Source: JAVVRI01 sp036654795
GTDB lineage: Bacteria; Bacteroidota; Bacteroidia; Bacteroidales; Tannerellaceae
Direction: 5' to 3'
Assembly (NCBI GenBank): GCA_036654795.1
Contig: JAVVRI010000097.1
Location: 1 to 12,001, forward strand
Length of the DNA: 12,001 bases
Shown here piece after piece: positions 1 to 5,321 of this stretch. The notes beneath the pieces were generated by a model. It was not told the DNA's origin. It was given only the letters and a program-made list of their open reading frames with translations, and did no database searches. Position 1 is the first letter of the stretch; every line of letters begins with the position of its first letter. A program made the position numbers and the translations under genes.

Positions 1-8
1 GTTTGAAT

Positions 9-35
9 AAGGAGGTGCTCGTAAAACACCTCTTT
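9..35 (+). terminator. Hairpin terminator of an off-window gene
   Basis: Bases 9-17 pair with 27-35 (nine pairs, one G-T wobble, core GAGGTG/CACCTC) around a 9-nt loop, followed by a short T-rich tail. This fits an intrinsic terminator for a gene ending left of the window. The tail is interrupted (TTTGTTTC), so strength is uncertain. Confidence 0.5.
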
Positions 36-254
36 GTTTCACGTTTCACCGTAATGTGCAGTACGTTACGATGTTATATCTGTGAAAGGAGATTCGGACA
101 TCTTTAGGTTACTTCCGAAACTTGAGTAACTCAGAAATCTTTGATTCAGAAAACATAGGTTTTTACTAGTGCCCCACAATCATCGCGGCAACATCCCCGG
201 TGTGACTAAATACATAAAGAAACTATATTGTATTTCACACTCCAAGAAAAAAAG
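36..254. other. Gene-free stretch upstream of prmA
   Basis: About 220 bases without a convincing coding frame. The longest open stretches are roughly 25 codons with no start codon. It contains one copy of the 17-bp repeat (110-126), a small palindrome TGAGTAACTCA at 123-133, a GC-richer patch around 171-203 that stands out from its AT-rich surroundings, and an imperfect inverted repeat (201-239) just before the prmA promoter. A small RNA or decayed gene could be hidden here, but nothing in the bases proves it. Confidence 0.5.
110..126 (+). repeat. 17-bp repeat, left copy
   Basis: TACTTCCGAAACTTGAG occurs here and as an exact reverse complement at 11544-11560. Both copies lie upstream of a gene promoter and point the same way relative to that gene (prmA here, cutC there). 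Flanking bases do not match beyond the 17, so this is a short dispersed intergenic motif rather than a visible long element. Confidence 0.6.
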
Positions 255-262
255 TATCTTTG
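255..262 (+). promoter_or_regulatory. prmA promoter -7 element
   Basis: TATCTTTG matches the Bacteroidetes -7 consensus TAnnTTTG exactly. A weak -33 candidate, TTTC, lies at 233-236. Transcription starting a few bases downstream would leave a leader of about 15 nt before the ATG at 282. No Shine-Dalgarno sequence is visible, as is usual in this phylum. Confidence 0.7.
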
Positions 263-281
263 TAACCTTAAATAAAGACAG

Positions 282-1133
282 ATGAATTATTACGAAGTAA
301 ATTTCACTTATACATCCACAATCGAGACAGGCATTATCAATGACATATTGGCTGCCGAATTAGGAGTAATTGGCTTTGAAAGTTTTGCGGAAGGAGAAAA
401 TGGACTATTAGGATATATCCCCGAGAAACTATATAATGCAGAAAACATAAAAGATAAACTGGTAGCATTTCCTTTAAATGGAGTAGCAATCCGCTGTACT
501 AGTAAATTAATAGAAGAACAAGACTGGAACGAAGAATGGGAAAAGAACTACTTCAAACCCATTCGCATCGAAAAGGAATGTATTATCCGCGCCTCCTTTC
601 ATGAACCGGAACCTGGCTATACATATAATATACTGATTGACCCGAAAATGTCCTTTGGAACAGGAAACCATGAAACAACCTATCTGATGATTAGCGAAAT
701 GCTAAAACTGGATTTGGAAGACAAAGAGTTGCTCGACATGGGATGCGGCACTGCCGTTCTAGCCATCCTAGCCAAACTAAAAGGAGCCAAACGGGTGGTA
801 GGAATAGACATAGACGAATGGGCATACAACAATTCGCTAGAAAACATACACCTCAATCAGACAGAAGATATTGAAATCAGGATGGGTGGCGCTGAGCAAT
901 TAGCTGATTGTGGAACCTTCGACATCATCTTTGCTAATATCAATCGAAACATTCTACTAAACGACATACAACATTATGCAGTCTGTCTAAAACAAGGAGG
1001 GAGCCTCTTTATGAGTGGATTTTACACAGAAGACATCCCTGCCATTGAAGCCGAATGTAGCCTCCATAACCTTTCGATTGCTTCGCACACAGAGAAAAAC
1101 AACTGGGTCGCAGTCAAAGTATTGAAGCGATAA
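282..1133 (+). CDS. prmA: Ribosomal protein L11 methyltransferase (PrmA)
   Basis: A class I SAM-dependent methyltransferase that, in the PrmA family, trimethylates lysines and the N-terminus of ribosomal protein L11 in the cytoplasm. At 283 residues it is close to the family length. The N-terminal part (about 1-100) is the substrate-recognition domain, containing the typical DWNEEWEKNYFKP stretch (81-93). The linker has the conserved PKMSFGTGNHETT (121-133). Motif I for SAM binding is LDMGCGTAVLAI (151-162), an acidic motif II is VVGIDID (172-178), and the family's FANINRNIL lies at 217-225. The start at 282 follows a clear -7 promoter and gives a full N-terminus. The next genes are on the same strand but 91 bases away with their own weak promoter candidate, so co-transcription is possible but not required. 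Identification is firm; substrate assignment comes from the family. Confidence 0.95.
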   Translation: MNYYEVNFTYTSTIETGIINDILAAELGVIGFESFAEGENGLLGYIPEKLYNAENIKDKLVAFPLNGVAIRCTSKLIEEQDWNEEWEKNYFKPIRIEKECIIRASFHEPEPGYTYNILIDPKMSFGTGNHETTYLMISEMLKLDLEDKELLDMGCGTAVLAILAKLKGAKRVVGIDIDEWAYNNSLENIHLNQTEDIEIRMGGAEQLADCGTFDIIFANINRNILLNDIQHYAVCLKQGGSLFMSGFYTEDIPAIEAECSLHNLSIASHTEKNNWVAVKVLKR

Positions 1134-1163
1134 ACTAATTTAACAGAAAAGTTCCAAGCAAAA

Positions 1164-1213
1164 CAAACTATATTTTAAATAAAAGCGTTATCTTAGTGCA
1201 AACTTATTTTAAA
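1164..1213 (+). repeat. Imperfect direct repeat before the ytxH-like gene
   Basis: CAAACTATATTTTAAA (1164-1179) recurs as CAAACTTATTTTAAA (1199-1213), differing by a one-base deletion and spaced about 35 nt apart. It brackets the sequence TATCTTAG at 1189-1196, which resembles the -7 element TAnnTTTG with one mismatch. Two evenly spaced AT-rich half sites around a promoter could bind a regulator; equally, this may be AT-rich chance similarity. Confidence 0.35.
1189..1196 (+). promoter_or_regulatory. Weak -7 promoter candidate for the membrane cassette
   Basis: TATCTTAG differs from TAnnTTTG at one position and lies 28 bases before the ATG at 1225. No clear -33 element is seen. It is the best promoter candidate in the 91-base gap after prmA. 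Confidence 0.35.
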
Positions 1214-1224
1214 ACGATAAAAGT

Positions 1225-1449
1225 ATGAAAAATGTAGATTCCAAATTATTGTTAGGCCTCGTAGTAGGTGCTGCAGTAGGTGCTGCTGTTGGTTATTTAG
1301 CAGCAACAGACAAGAGAGGTCAATTGATTGAAGAACTCAATTCAGTTGTTGGCAAGGTAAAAGAAGGATTTAACGGAGCCATTGCCAAATACAAAGATGG
1401 CTGCAAAAAAGAAGTAGTTGGAACTATGGAAGAAGTAGTAGCTGAATAA
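1225..1449 (+). CDS. YtxH-like small membrane protein with glycine zipper
   Basis: A 74-residue protein with a short polar N-terminus, one hydrophobic helix (about 8-27) and a charged, probably helical C-terminal tail. The helix carries a perfect glycine zipper, G11, G15, G19 and G23, encoded by a 12-nt direct repeat (GTAGGTGCTGC at 1264-1274 and 1276-1286). This layout fits the YtxH family of small, stress-associated single-span proteins and resembles the YqjD/ElaB group (DUF883) in architecture, although there the helix is C-terminal. The stop lies 7 bases before the next ATG, and the downstream gene is YqjE-like, which suggests a membrane-protein operon. The molecular role is unknown. Family assignment rests on architecture and neighbours, not on catalytic residues. 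Confidence 0.8.
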   Translation: MKNVDSKLLLGLVVGAAVGAAVGYLAATDKRGQLIEELNSVVGKVKEGFNGAIAKYKDGCKKEVVGTMEEVVAE

Positions 1450-1456
1450 GCTGGAT

Positions 1457-1864
1457 ATGGAGAAAGATTCAGAAACAATCTTCCGAAAATTAAAAGAAGA
1501 CCTCTCAGCCTACATAGAGCTAAAGCAGGAACTTCTAAAATTAAACACGTATGAGCAGACCGGTAAATTAATAGCCGTTCTCTCATACGGTTTGATTTTG
1601 TTATTTCTTGCCTTTTTTGCCATTCTATTCATTTTTTTGGCACTTGGCTTCTTTCTAGGTGATTGGTTTGGATCATTCGGCATAGGCTTTTCCATTGTTG
1701 CCGTACTATACTGCCTGCTAATAGGAGGTATATTGATCAATAAGGATAAAATCAGCAATCGAGTACTCAATGTAGTAATTGCTGCCTTGACAGCAAATGA
1801 CGACAAACACAACGCAACAAATCATGAACACACTACAGACCCCGCTGGAGAAACTGATTTCTGA
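1457..1864 (+). CDS. YqjE/phage-holin-III-like membrane protein (DUF1469 type)
   Basis: A 135-residue inner-membrane protein. Residues 1-36 form a charged amphipathic helix (FRKLKEDLSAYIELKQELLKL region), followed by two membrane segments at about 39-66 and 73-94 joined by a short GDWFGSFG turn, then a hydrophilic tail rich in N, H, T and D. This helix plus two-span hairpin arrangement is characteristic of the DUF1469 family, labelled 'phage holin family' in many genomes and including E. coli YqjE. Despite that name, no lysis genes are present, so a phage function is not supported. It sits 7 bases after the YtxH-like gene, and its 3' end overlaps the next gene, implying co-expression. Its biochemical function is unknown. 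Confidence 0.8.
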   Translation: MEKDSETIFRKLKEDLSAYIELKQELLKLNTYEQTGKLIAVLSYGLILLFLAFFAILFIFLALGFFLGDWFGSFGIGFSIVAVLYCLLIGGILINKDKISNRVLNVVIAALTANDDKHNATNHEHTTDPAGETDF

Positions 1865-2198
1865 CAAAAAACGCATTCAAGAACAATGTCGGATACAGGA
1901 ACAAATGCTGAATGAGGACGTAACGTACATTCACGACAACGCCGGAAGCTTGCTCCTCTCCTCTCTTTCCTCTTTGTTCTTCCCGGGTACAAACAAAACA
2001 AATGCACCAACCACATCGACATCGGTCGCAGCGACAGCATCCCAGCCGATAATAAGTTTGGGCATGGCTGATTATCTGTCAGTGGCAAAAGGATTAATGC
2101 CGATGGCATGGAACGTAGCCAAGCCGTTGCTTATCTCATGGGGAATACAAAAAGCACAAACATGGTTCATAAACACATTATTTCGGAAAAAGAAATAG
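1824..2198 (+). CDS. Unknown protein, third gene of the membrane cassette
   Basis: I do not recognise a named family. With the ATG at 1824 it has 124 residues: a charged, probably coiled N-terminal helix (about 5-40, with KKRIQEQCRIQEQML), a short hydrophobic patch at 42-54, a Thr/Ser/Ala-rich linker (56-76) and a C-terminal amphipathic to hydrophobic helix (about 81-119) ending in RKKK. An ATG at 1797 would add nine residues. I prefer 1824 because it reduces the overlap with the preceding gene from 68 to 41 bases and lies in an A-rich, unstructured stretch, but neither start has a Shine-Dalgarno sequence. Position and outline (coil, then a basic hydrophobic tail) parallel YqjK in the E. coli yqjD-yqjE-yqjK group. 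That parallel is inferred; I see no sequence homology by eye. Confidence 0.7.
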   Translation: MNTLQTPLEKLISDKKRIQEQCRIQEQMLNEDVTYIHDNAGSLLLSSLSSLFFPGTNKTNAPTTSTSVAATASQPIISLGMADYLSVAKGLMPMAWNVAKPLLISWGIQKAQTWFINTLFRKKK

Positions 2199-2212
2199 AC
2201 GTCAACAATTAA

Positions 2213-2251
2213 TTTATGTTATAGGGCATGCTTTTCCACCTATAATATAAG
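2213..2251. terminator. AT-rich hairpin ending the prmA/membrane cassette
   Basis: Bases 2214-2225 pair with 2239-2250 (12 pairs, one G-T wobble at 2218/2246) around a 13-nt loop, with a further possible wobble at 2213/2251. It lies 15 bases after the third cassette gene and just upstream of the next promoter. No T-tract follows, so it may act as a weak terminator or an mRNA 3'-end stabiliser. Confidence 0.5.
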
Positions 2252-2272
2252 CAACAATACAAAAAAACAGAC

Positions 2273-2280
2273 TACATTTG
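2273..2280 (+). promoter_or_regulatory. Promoter -7 element for the small lipoprotein and probably gapA
   Basis: TACATTTG is an exact TAnnTTTG match, about 22 bases before the ATG at 2303. No good -33 element is visible. Since no equally good element precedes gapA, this promoter may drive both genes. Confidence 0.6.
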
Positions 2281-2302
2281 CAGTCGTTAAAAACAAGGAA
2301 GG

Positions 2303-2386
2303 ATGAAACGTTCAGTATCTTTAGGGATAGCATTTTTACTCGTGCTGATGATGTTAGCCTCATGTGCTACACCTTGTGGATGTTAA
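2303..2386 (+). CDS. Tiny lipoprotein, 27 residues, Cys-rich mature peptide
   Basis: An ATG preceded by the purine-rich AAGGAAGG (2295-2302) opens a 27-codon frame ending in TAA. The product has a basic start (MKRS), a hydrophobic core and the lipobox L-A-S-C at residues 18-21. Cleavage and lipidation at C21 would leave a mature peptide of only seven residues, CATPCGC, with three cysteines counting the acylated one. It has its own -7 promoter element and ends 52 bases before gapA. The signal sequence plus lipobox argue that it is a real small gene. Its role is unknown; it could equally serve mainly as a translated leader for gapA. Confidence 0.6.
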   Translation: MKRSVSLGIAFLLVLMMLASCATPCGC

Positions 2387-2438
2387 TAGAAAAACAAACA
2401 AGTATTATTTTTAATAAACCCATAAAAGTTTTATTACA

Positions 2439-3440
2439 ATGATTAAAGTAGGTATTAACGGTTTCGGCCGTATCGGACGTCTGGTTTTCCGTGCTGCACA
2501 AGCAAAAAAAGACATTCAGATCGTAGGTATCAATGACCTGATTGACGTAGATTACATGGTATACATGTTGAAGTATGATTCAGTTCATGGCCAATTCGAA
2601 GGAACAGTTGAAGCTAAGGACGGTAATTTGGTTGTAAATGGTAACGTAATCCGTGTAACTGCTGAAAGAAATCCGGCTGATCTGAAGTGGGATGCAGTAG
2701 GCGCTGAATATGTTGTTGAATCAACAGGTCTTTTCTTAACAAAAGAAAAAGCTCAGGCTCACATCGCAGCTGGTGCTAAATATGTTGTTATGTCTGCTCC
2801 TTCTAAGGACGCAACTCCTATGTTCGTAATGGGTGTAAACAACAAGAAATATGCTGGACAAAAGATCGTTTCTAACGCATCTTGTACTACTAACTGTCTG
2901 GCTCCTTTGGCTAAGGTTATCAATGATAACTTTGGTATTGTAGAAGGTTTGATGACAACTGTACACGCTACTACAGCTACACAGAAGACTGTTGACGGTC
3001 CTTCTATGAAAGACTGGAGAGGTGGCCGTGCTGCAAGTGGCAACATTATCCCTTCTTCTACAGGTGCTGCTAAAGCTGTTGGTAAAGTAATTCCTGAGCT
3101 GAACGGTAAATTGACAGGTATGGCTTTCCGCGTTCCGACTTTGGACGTATCAGTTGTTGACTTGACAGTACGTTTGGAAAAGGCTGCTACTTATGATGAA
3201 ATCAAGGCTGCTATCAAGAATGCTTCTGAAAACGAAATGAAAGGTATCCTGGGTTACACTGAAGACGCTGTTGTTTCAACAGACTTTACAGGTGACGCTC
3301 GTACTTCTATCTTCGATGCTGAAGCTGGTATCGCTTTGAACGGTAACTTCGTTAAGTTAGTTAGCTGGTATGACAATGAGTGGGGTTATTCAAACAAGGT
3401 TGTTGAATTGATCCAGCACATGGCTACTGTAAACAAATAA
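2439..3440 (+). CDS. gapA: Type I glyceraldehyde-3-phosphate dehydrogenase
   Basis: A cytoplasmic glycolytic enzyme that converts glyceraldehyde 3-phosphate, NAD+ and phosphate to 1,3-bisphosphoglycerate. At 333 residues it has family length. The Rossmann motif is GFGRIG (8-13), and D33 in INDL indicates NAD+ preference. The active site is SNASCTTNC (145-153) with catalytic C149, and the partner histidine is H176 in TTVHATT. Substrate-site loops include SSTGAAKAVG (206-215) and RVPT (231-234), and the C-terminal signature is NEWGYSNK (313-320). Codon choice is strongly biased to GCT, GTT, TCT and GGT, unlike neighbouring genes, as expected for very high expression. No separate -7 element is obvious in the 52 bases before the ATG, so transcription may start at the lipoprotein promoter. 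A strong terminator follows directly. Confidence 0.98.
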   Translation: MIKVGINGFGRIGRLVFRAAQAKKDIQIVGINDLIDVDYMVYMLKYDSVHGQFEGTVEAKDGNLVVNGNVIRVTAERNPADLKWDAVGAEYVVESTGLFLTKEKAQAHIAAGAKYVVMSAPSKDATPMFVMGVNNKKYAGQKIVSNASCTTNCLAPLAKVINDNFGIVEGLMTTVHATTATQKTVDGPSMKDWRGGRAASGNIIPSSTGAAKAVGKVIPELNGKLTGMAFRVPTLDVSVVDLTVRLEKAATYDEIKAAIKNASENEMKGILGYTEDAVVSTDFTGDARTSIFDAEAGIALNGNFVKLVSWYDNEWGYSNKVVELIQHMATVNK

Positions 3441-3459
3441 TCATCGTATTATATAGTTT

Positions 3460-3492
3460 AAAGCCGCGCCTCTCAAGGGTGCGGCTTTTTTT
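3460..3492 (+). terminator. Intrinsic terminator of gapA
   Basis: Stem 3460-3470 pairs with 3478-3488 (11 pairs, one G-T wobble, GC-rich core AGCCGCGCC) around a 7-nt loop. A run of seven T starts at 3486 and overlaps the stem end. It begins 20 bases after the gapA stop. A textbook rho-independent terminator. Confidence 0.9.
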
Positions 3493-3494
3493 AT

Positions 3495-3502
3495 TATCTT
3501 TG
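3495..3502 (+). promoter_or_regulatory. miaA promoter -7 element abutting the gapA terminator
   Basis: TATCTTTG matches TAnnTTTG exactly and starts three bases after the terminator T-run. The miaA ATG is at 3511, so the transcript would have a leader of only a few bases. Any -33 contact would fall inside the terminator stem, and no TTTG is present there. Confidence 0.6.
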
Positions 3503-3510
3503 CCTCCACT

Positions 3511-4434
3511 ATGGATGCATACCAACTCATTACAATATTAGGTCCTACGGCATCAGGCAAGACGACTTTTGCCGCCGCATTGGCTGCTCATCTGGATTCG
3601 GAAATAATCAGTGCGGATTCCCGACAAATCTATCGTTCCATGGACATAGGTACGGGAAAAGATCTAGCCGACTATACCGTGGACGGGAAAGAAATACCTT
3701 ATCACTTGATAGATATCTGCGATCCGGGTTATAAATACAACGTTTTCGAATATCAACACGACTTCTTTCGTGCCTACCAAAGCATACAGGAAAAAGGAAA
3801 AATGCCTATCCTTTGTGGTGGAACAGGTATGTATATTGAAGCGGTATTGAAGGGATATAAGCTACTGGACGTGCCGGAAAGCTCCGCCCTGCGCCATTCG
3901 CTGCAAGGCAAATCGCTGTCGGAATTGGAAGCCATCTTGACCGGATACAAAACGCTTCACAACAAAACGGACGTAGACACAGCCCAACGCGCCATCCGCG
4001 CCATTGAAATTGAGGAGTTTTATCGGAATCAGGCGCCAGCTTGCAACGAATACGACCCAATAAACAGTCTGATCATAGGCATTGACATTAACCGCGAACT
4101 ACGACGAGCTAAAATATCAAAACGACTCAAAGACAGACTGGACGAAGGGATGGTGGACGAGGTGCGCAATATTCTTTCTACCGGCGTAAAGTCCAATGAG
4201 CTTATCTATTACGGATTGGAATATAAATTTCTCACCCTGTATATTATTGGTTCCCTCACCTACAACGAGATGGTAGCACAATTAGAAATAGCTATTCATC
4301 AATTTGCCAAACGGCAAATGACCTGGTTCAGGGGAATGGAGCGGCGGGGATCGACCATCCATTGGATGGACTCAAGCCTTCCGACCGAAGAAAAAATCGC
4401 ACGTGCCGAACAATTATTGACTCAACATAAATAA
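3511..4434 (+). CDS. miaA: tRNA dimethylallyltransferase (MiaA), divergent form
   Basis: MiaA transfers a dimethylallyl group from DMAPP to N6 of A37 in tRNAs that read codons beginning with U. The protein has 307 residues, the usual length. The P-loop is GPTASGKT (11-18), followed by ISADSRQIYRSMDIGT (33-48) with the catalytic-type Asp at D36, then GGTGMYIEA (103-111) and AKRQMTWFRG (266-275). Several family positions are changed: T-A-K-P is TGKD (48-51), the HPND stretch before the R-A-x-E motif is NKTD (151-154), GYRQ is GLEY (235-238) and the ATRQLAKRQ arginine is H263. Bacteroides genomes can carry two miaA genes, and this looks like the less canonical kind. The start at 3511 gives the expected few residues before the P-loop. 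It forms an operon with kdsA, 13 bases downstream. Confidence 0.92.
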   Translation: MDAYQLITILGPTASGKTTFAAALAAHLDSEIISADSRQIYRSMDIGTGKDLADYTVDGKEIPYHLIDICDPGYKYNVFEYQHDFFRAYQSIQEKGKMPILCGGTGMYIEAVLKGYKLLDVPESSALRHSLQGKSLSELEAILTGYKTLHNKTDVDTAQRAIRAIEIEEFYRNQAPACNEYDPINSLIIGIDINRELRRAKISKRLKDRLDEGMVDEVRNILSTGVKSNELIYYGLEYKFLTLYIIGSLTYNEMVAQLEIAIHQFAKRQMTWFRGMERRGSTIHWMDSSLPTEEKIARAEQLLTQHK

Positions 4435-4447
4435 ATAATAGATTCCT

Positions 4448-5251
4448 ATGATTACCCTAAAGAATTTGAATCCGACAGACAATTTTTTCCTAATGGCCGG
4501 TCCGTGCGTCATAGAAGGAGAAGAAATGGCTTTGCAGATTGCCGAGCGCATTATCCAAATCACCACAAAGTTAAACATCCCTTATATTTTCAAAGGTTCT
4601 TATCGAAAAGCCAACCGCTCACGGCTGGATTCCTTTACAGGCATTGGCGATGAAAAGGCACTCCGCATCCTCCGCAAGGTTAGTGAGACCTTTGGCATAC
4701 CTACCGTAACGGATATTCACGAAACTACCGAAGCCGCAATGGCAGCTGAGTATGTAGACATTCTGCAAATCCCCGCATTTCTTTGTCGGCAGACCGACCT
4801 TCTGGTAGCCGCCGCCCATACAGGCAAGATTGTAAATATTAAAAAGGGACAATTTCTTTCGCCCGGTGCCATGCAGTTTGCCACACAGAAGGTAGTCGAT
4901 GCTGGCAATAGCAACGTAATGATCACAGAACGCGGTACAACGTTTGGCTATACCGACCTTGTGGTCGATTATCGAGGAATACCAGAGATGCAACAACTAG
5001 GCTTTCCTGTCATTATGGACGTAACGCATTCACTTCAACAACCCAATCAAACTTCTGGTGTAAGCGGAGGATTACCCGGACTGATCGGAACCATCGCCAA
5101 AGCGGCTATCGCTGTCGGGGTGGACGGATTATTCATCGAAACACATCCAGAACCGGGAAAGGCCAAATCGGACGGTGCCAATATGCTGCAATTAGACCTA
5201 CTGGAAGGGCTCCTTACCAAACTAATTCGCATTAGAGAAGCCATACGCTAA
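4448..5251 (+). CDS. kdsA: 3-deoxy-8-phosphooctulonate synthase (KDO-8-P synthase)
   Basis: Cytoplasmic aldol-type condensation of phosphoenolpyruvate with arabinose 5-phosphate to give KDO-8-phosphate, the precursor of the inner core sugar of lipopolysaccharide. The 267 residues form one TIM-barrel domain. Recognisable segments are MAGPCVIEGEEM (16-27), KGSYRKANRSRLDSFTG (49-65), TERGTTFGYTDLVVDYR (160-176), DVTHSLQQP (181-189) and ETHPEP (221-226). C20, H184, E221 and D232 occupy the metal-ligand positions of the metal-dependent class exemplified by Aquifex KdsA; the metal-independent E. coli type has Asn at the cysteine position. The gene lies 13 bases after miaA with no promoter between them, so the two are probably one transcript. 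Its stop codon touches the terminator palindrome. Confidence 0.97.
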   Translation: MITLKNLNPTDNFFLMAGPCVIEGEEMALQIAERIIQITTKLNIPYIFKGSYRKANRSRLDSFTGIGDEKALRILRKVSETFGIPTVTDIHETTEAAMAAEYVDILQIPAFLCRQTDLLVAAAHTGKIVNIKKGQFLSPGAMQFATQKVVDAGNSNVMITERGTTFGYTDLVVDYRGIPEMQQLGFPVIMDVTHSLQQPNQTSGVSGGLPGLIGTIAKAAIAVGVDGLFIETHPEPGKAKSDGANMLQLDLLEGLLTKLIRIREAIR

Positions 5252-5295
5252 ACGAATAAGGGGTTTTCGACAATGTCGAAAACCCCTTATTCGTT
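5251..5295. terminator. Bidirectional terminator between kdsA and the Crp-family gene
   Basis: A perfect palindrome centred on base 5273: every base from 5251 to 5272 pairs with its mirror up to 5295, giving 19-20 usable stem pairs with the core AAGGGGTTTTCGACA. It begins within the kdsA stop codon, and the minus-strand gene ends at 5322. Both sides are A/T-rich, so it can end transcription from either direction. Confidence 0.9.
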
Positions 5296-5321
5296 TCCTT
5301 ACAAGTTCTTTCCCCGAAATA

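Noticed and set aside
58..126. Coding remnant ending LPKLE at the left 17-bp repeat
   Set aside because: The open frame is only about 24 codons with no start codon, and the right copy of the repeat is preceded by a stop in the equivalent frame, so the repeat is not explained by a shared protein end.
1457..1864. Prophage or lysis holin
   Set aside because: The 'holin' label of the DUF1469 family is historical; there is no endolysin, phage structural gene or integrase nearby, and the neighbours suggest a YqjE-type cassette.
2387..2438. Riboswitch or separate promoter directly before gapA
   Set aside because: Only 52 AT-rich bases with a 7-pair A/T stem (2412-2418 with 2430-2436); no TAnnTTTG match and no recognisable aptamer structure.
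4619..4996. 125-codon minus-strand open frame
   Set aside because: Antisense to the conserved core of kdsA; no start context or family features.
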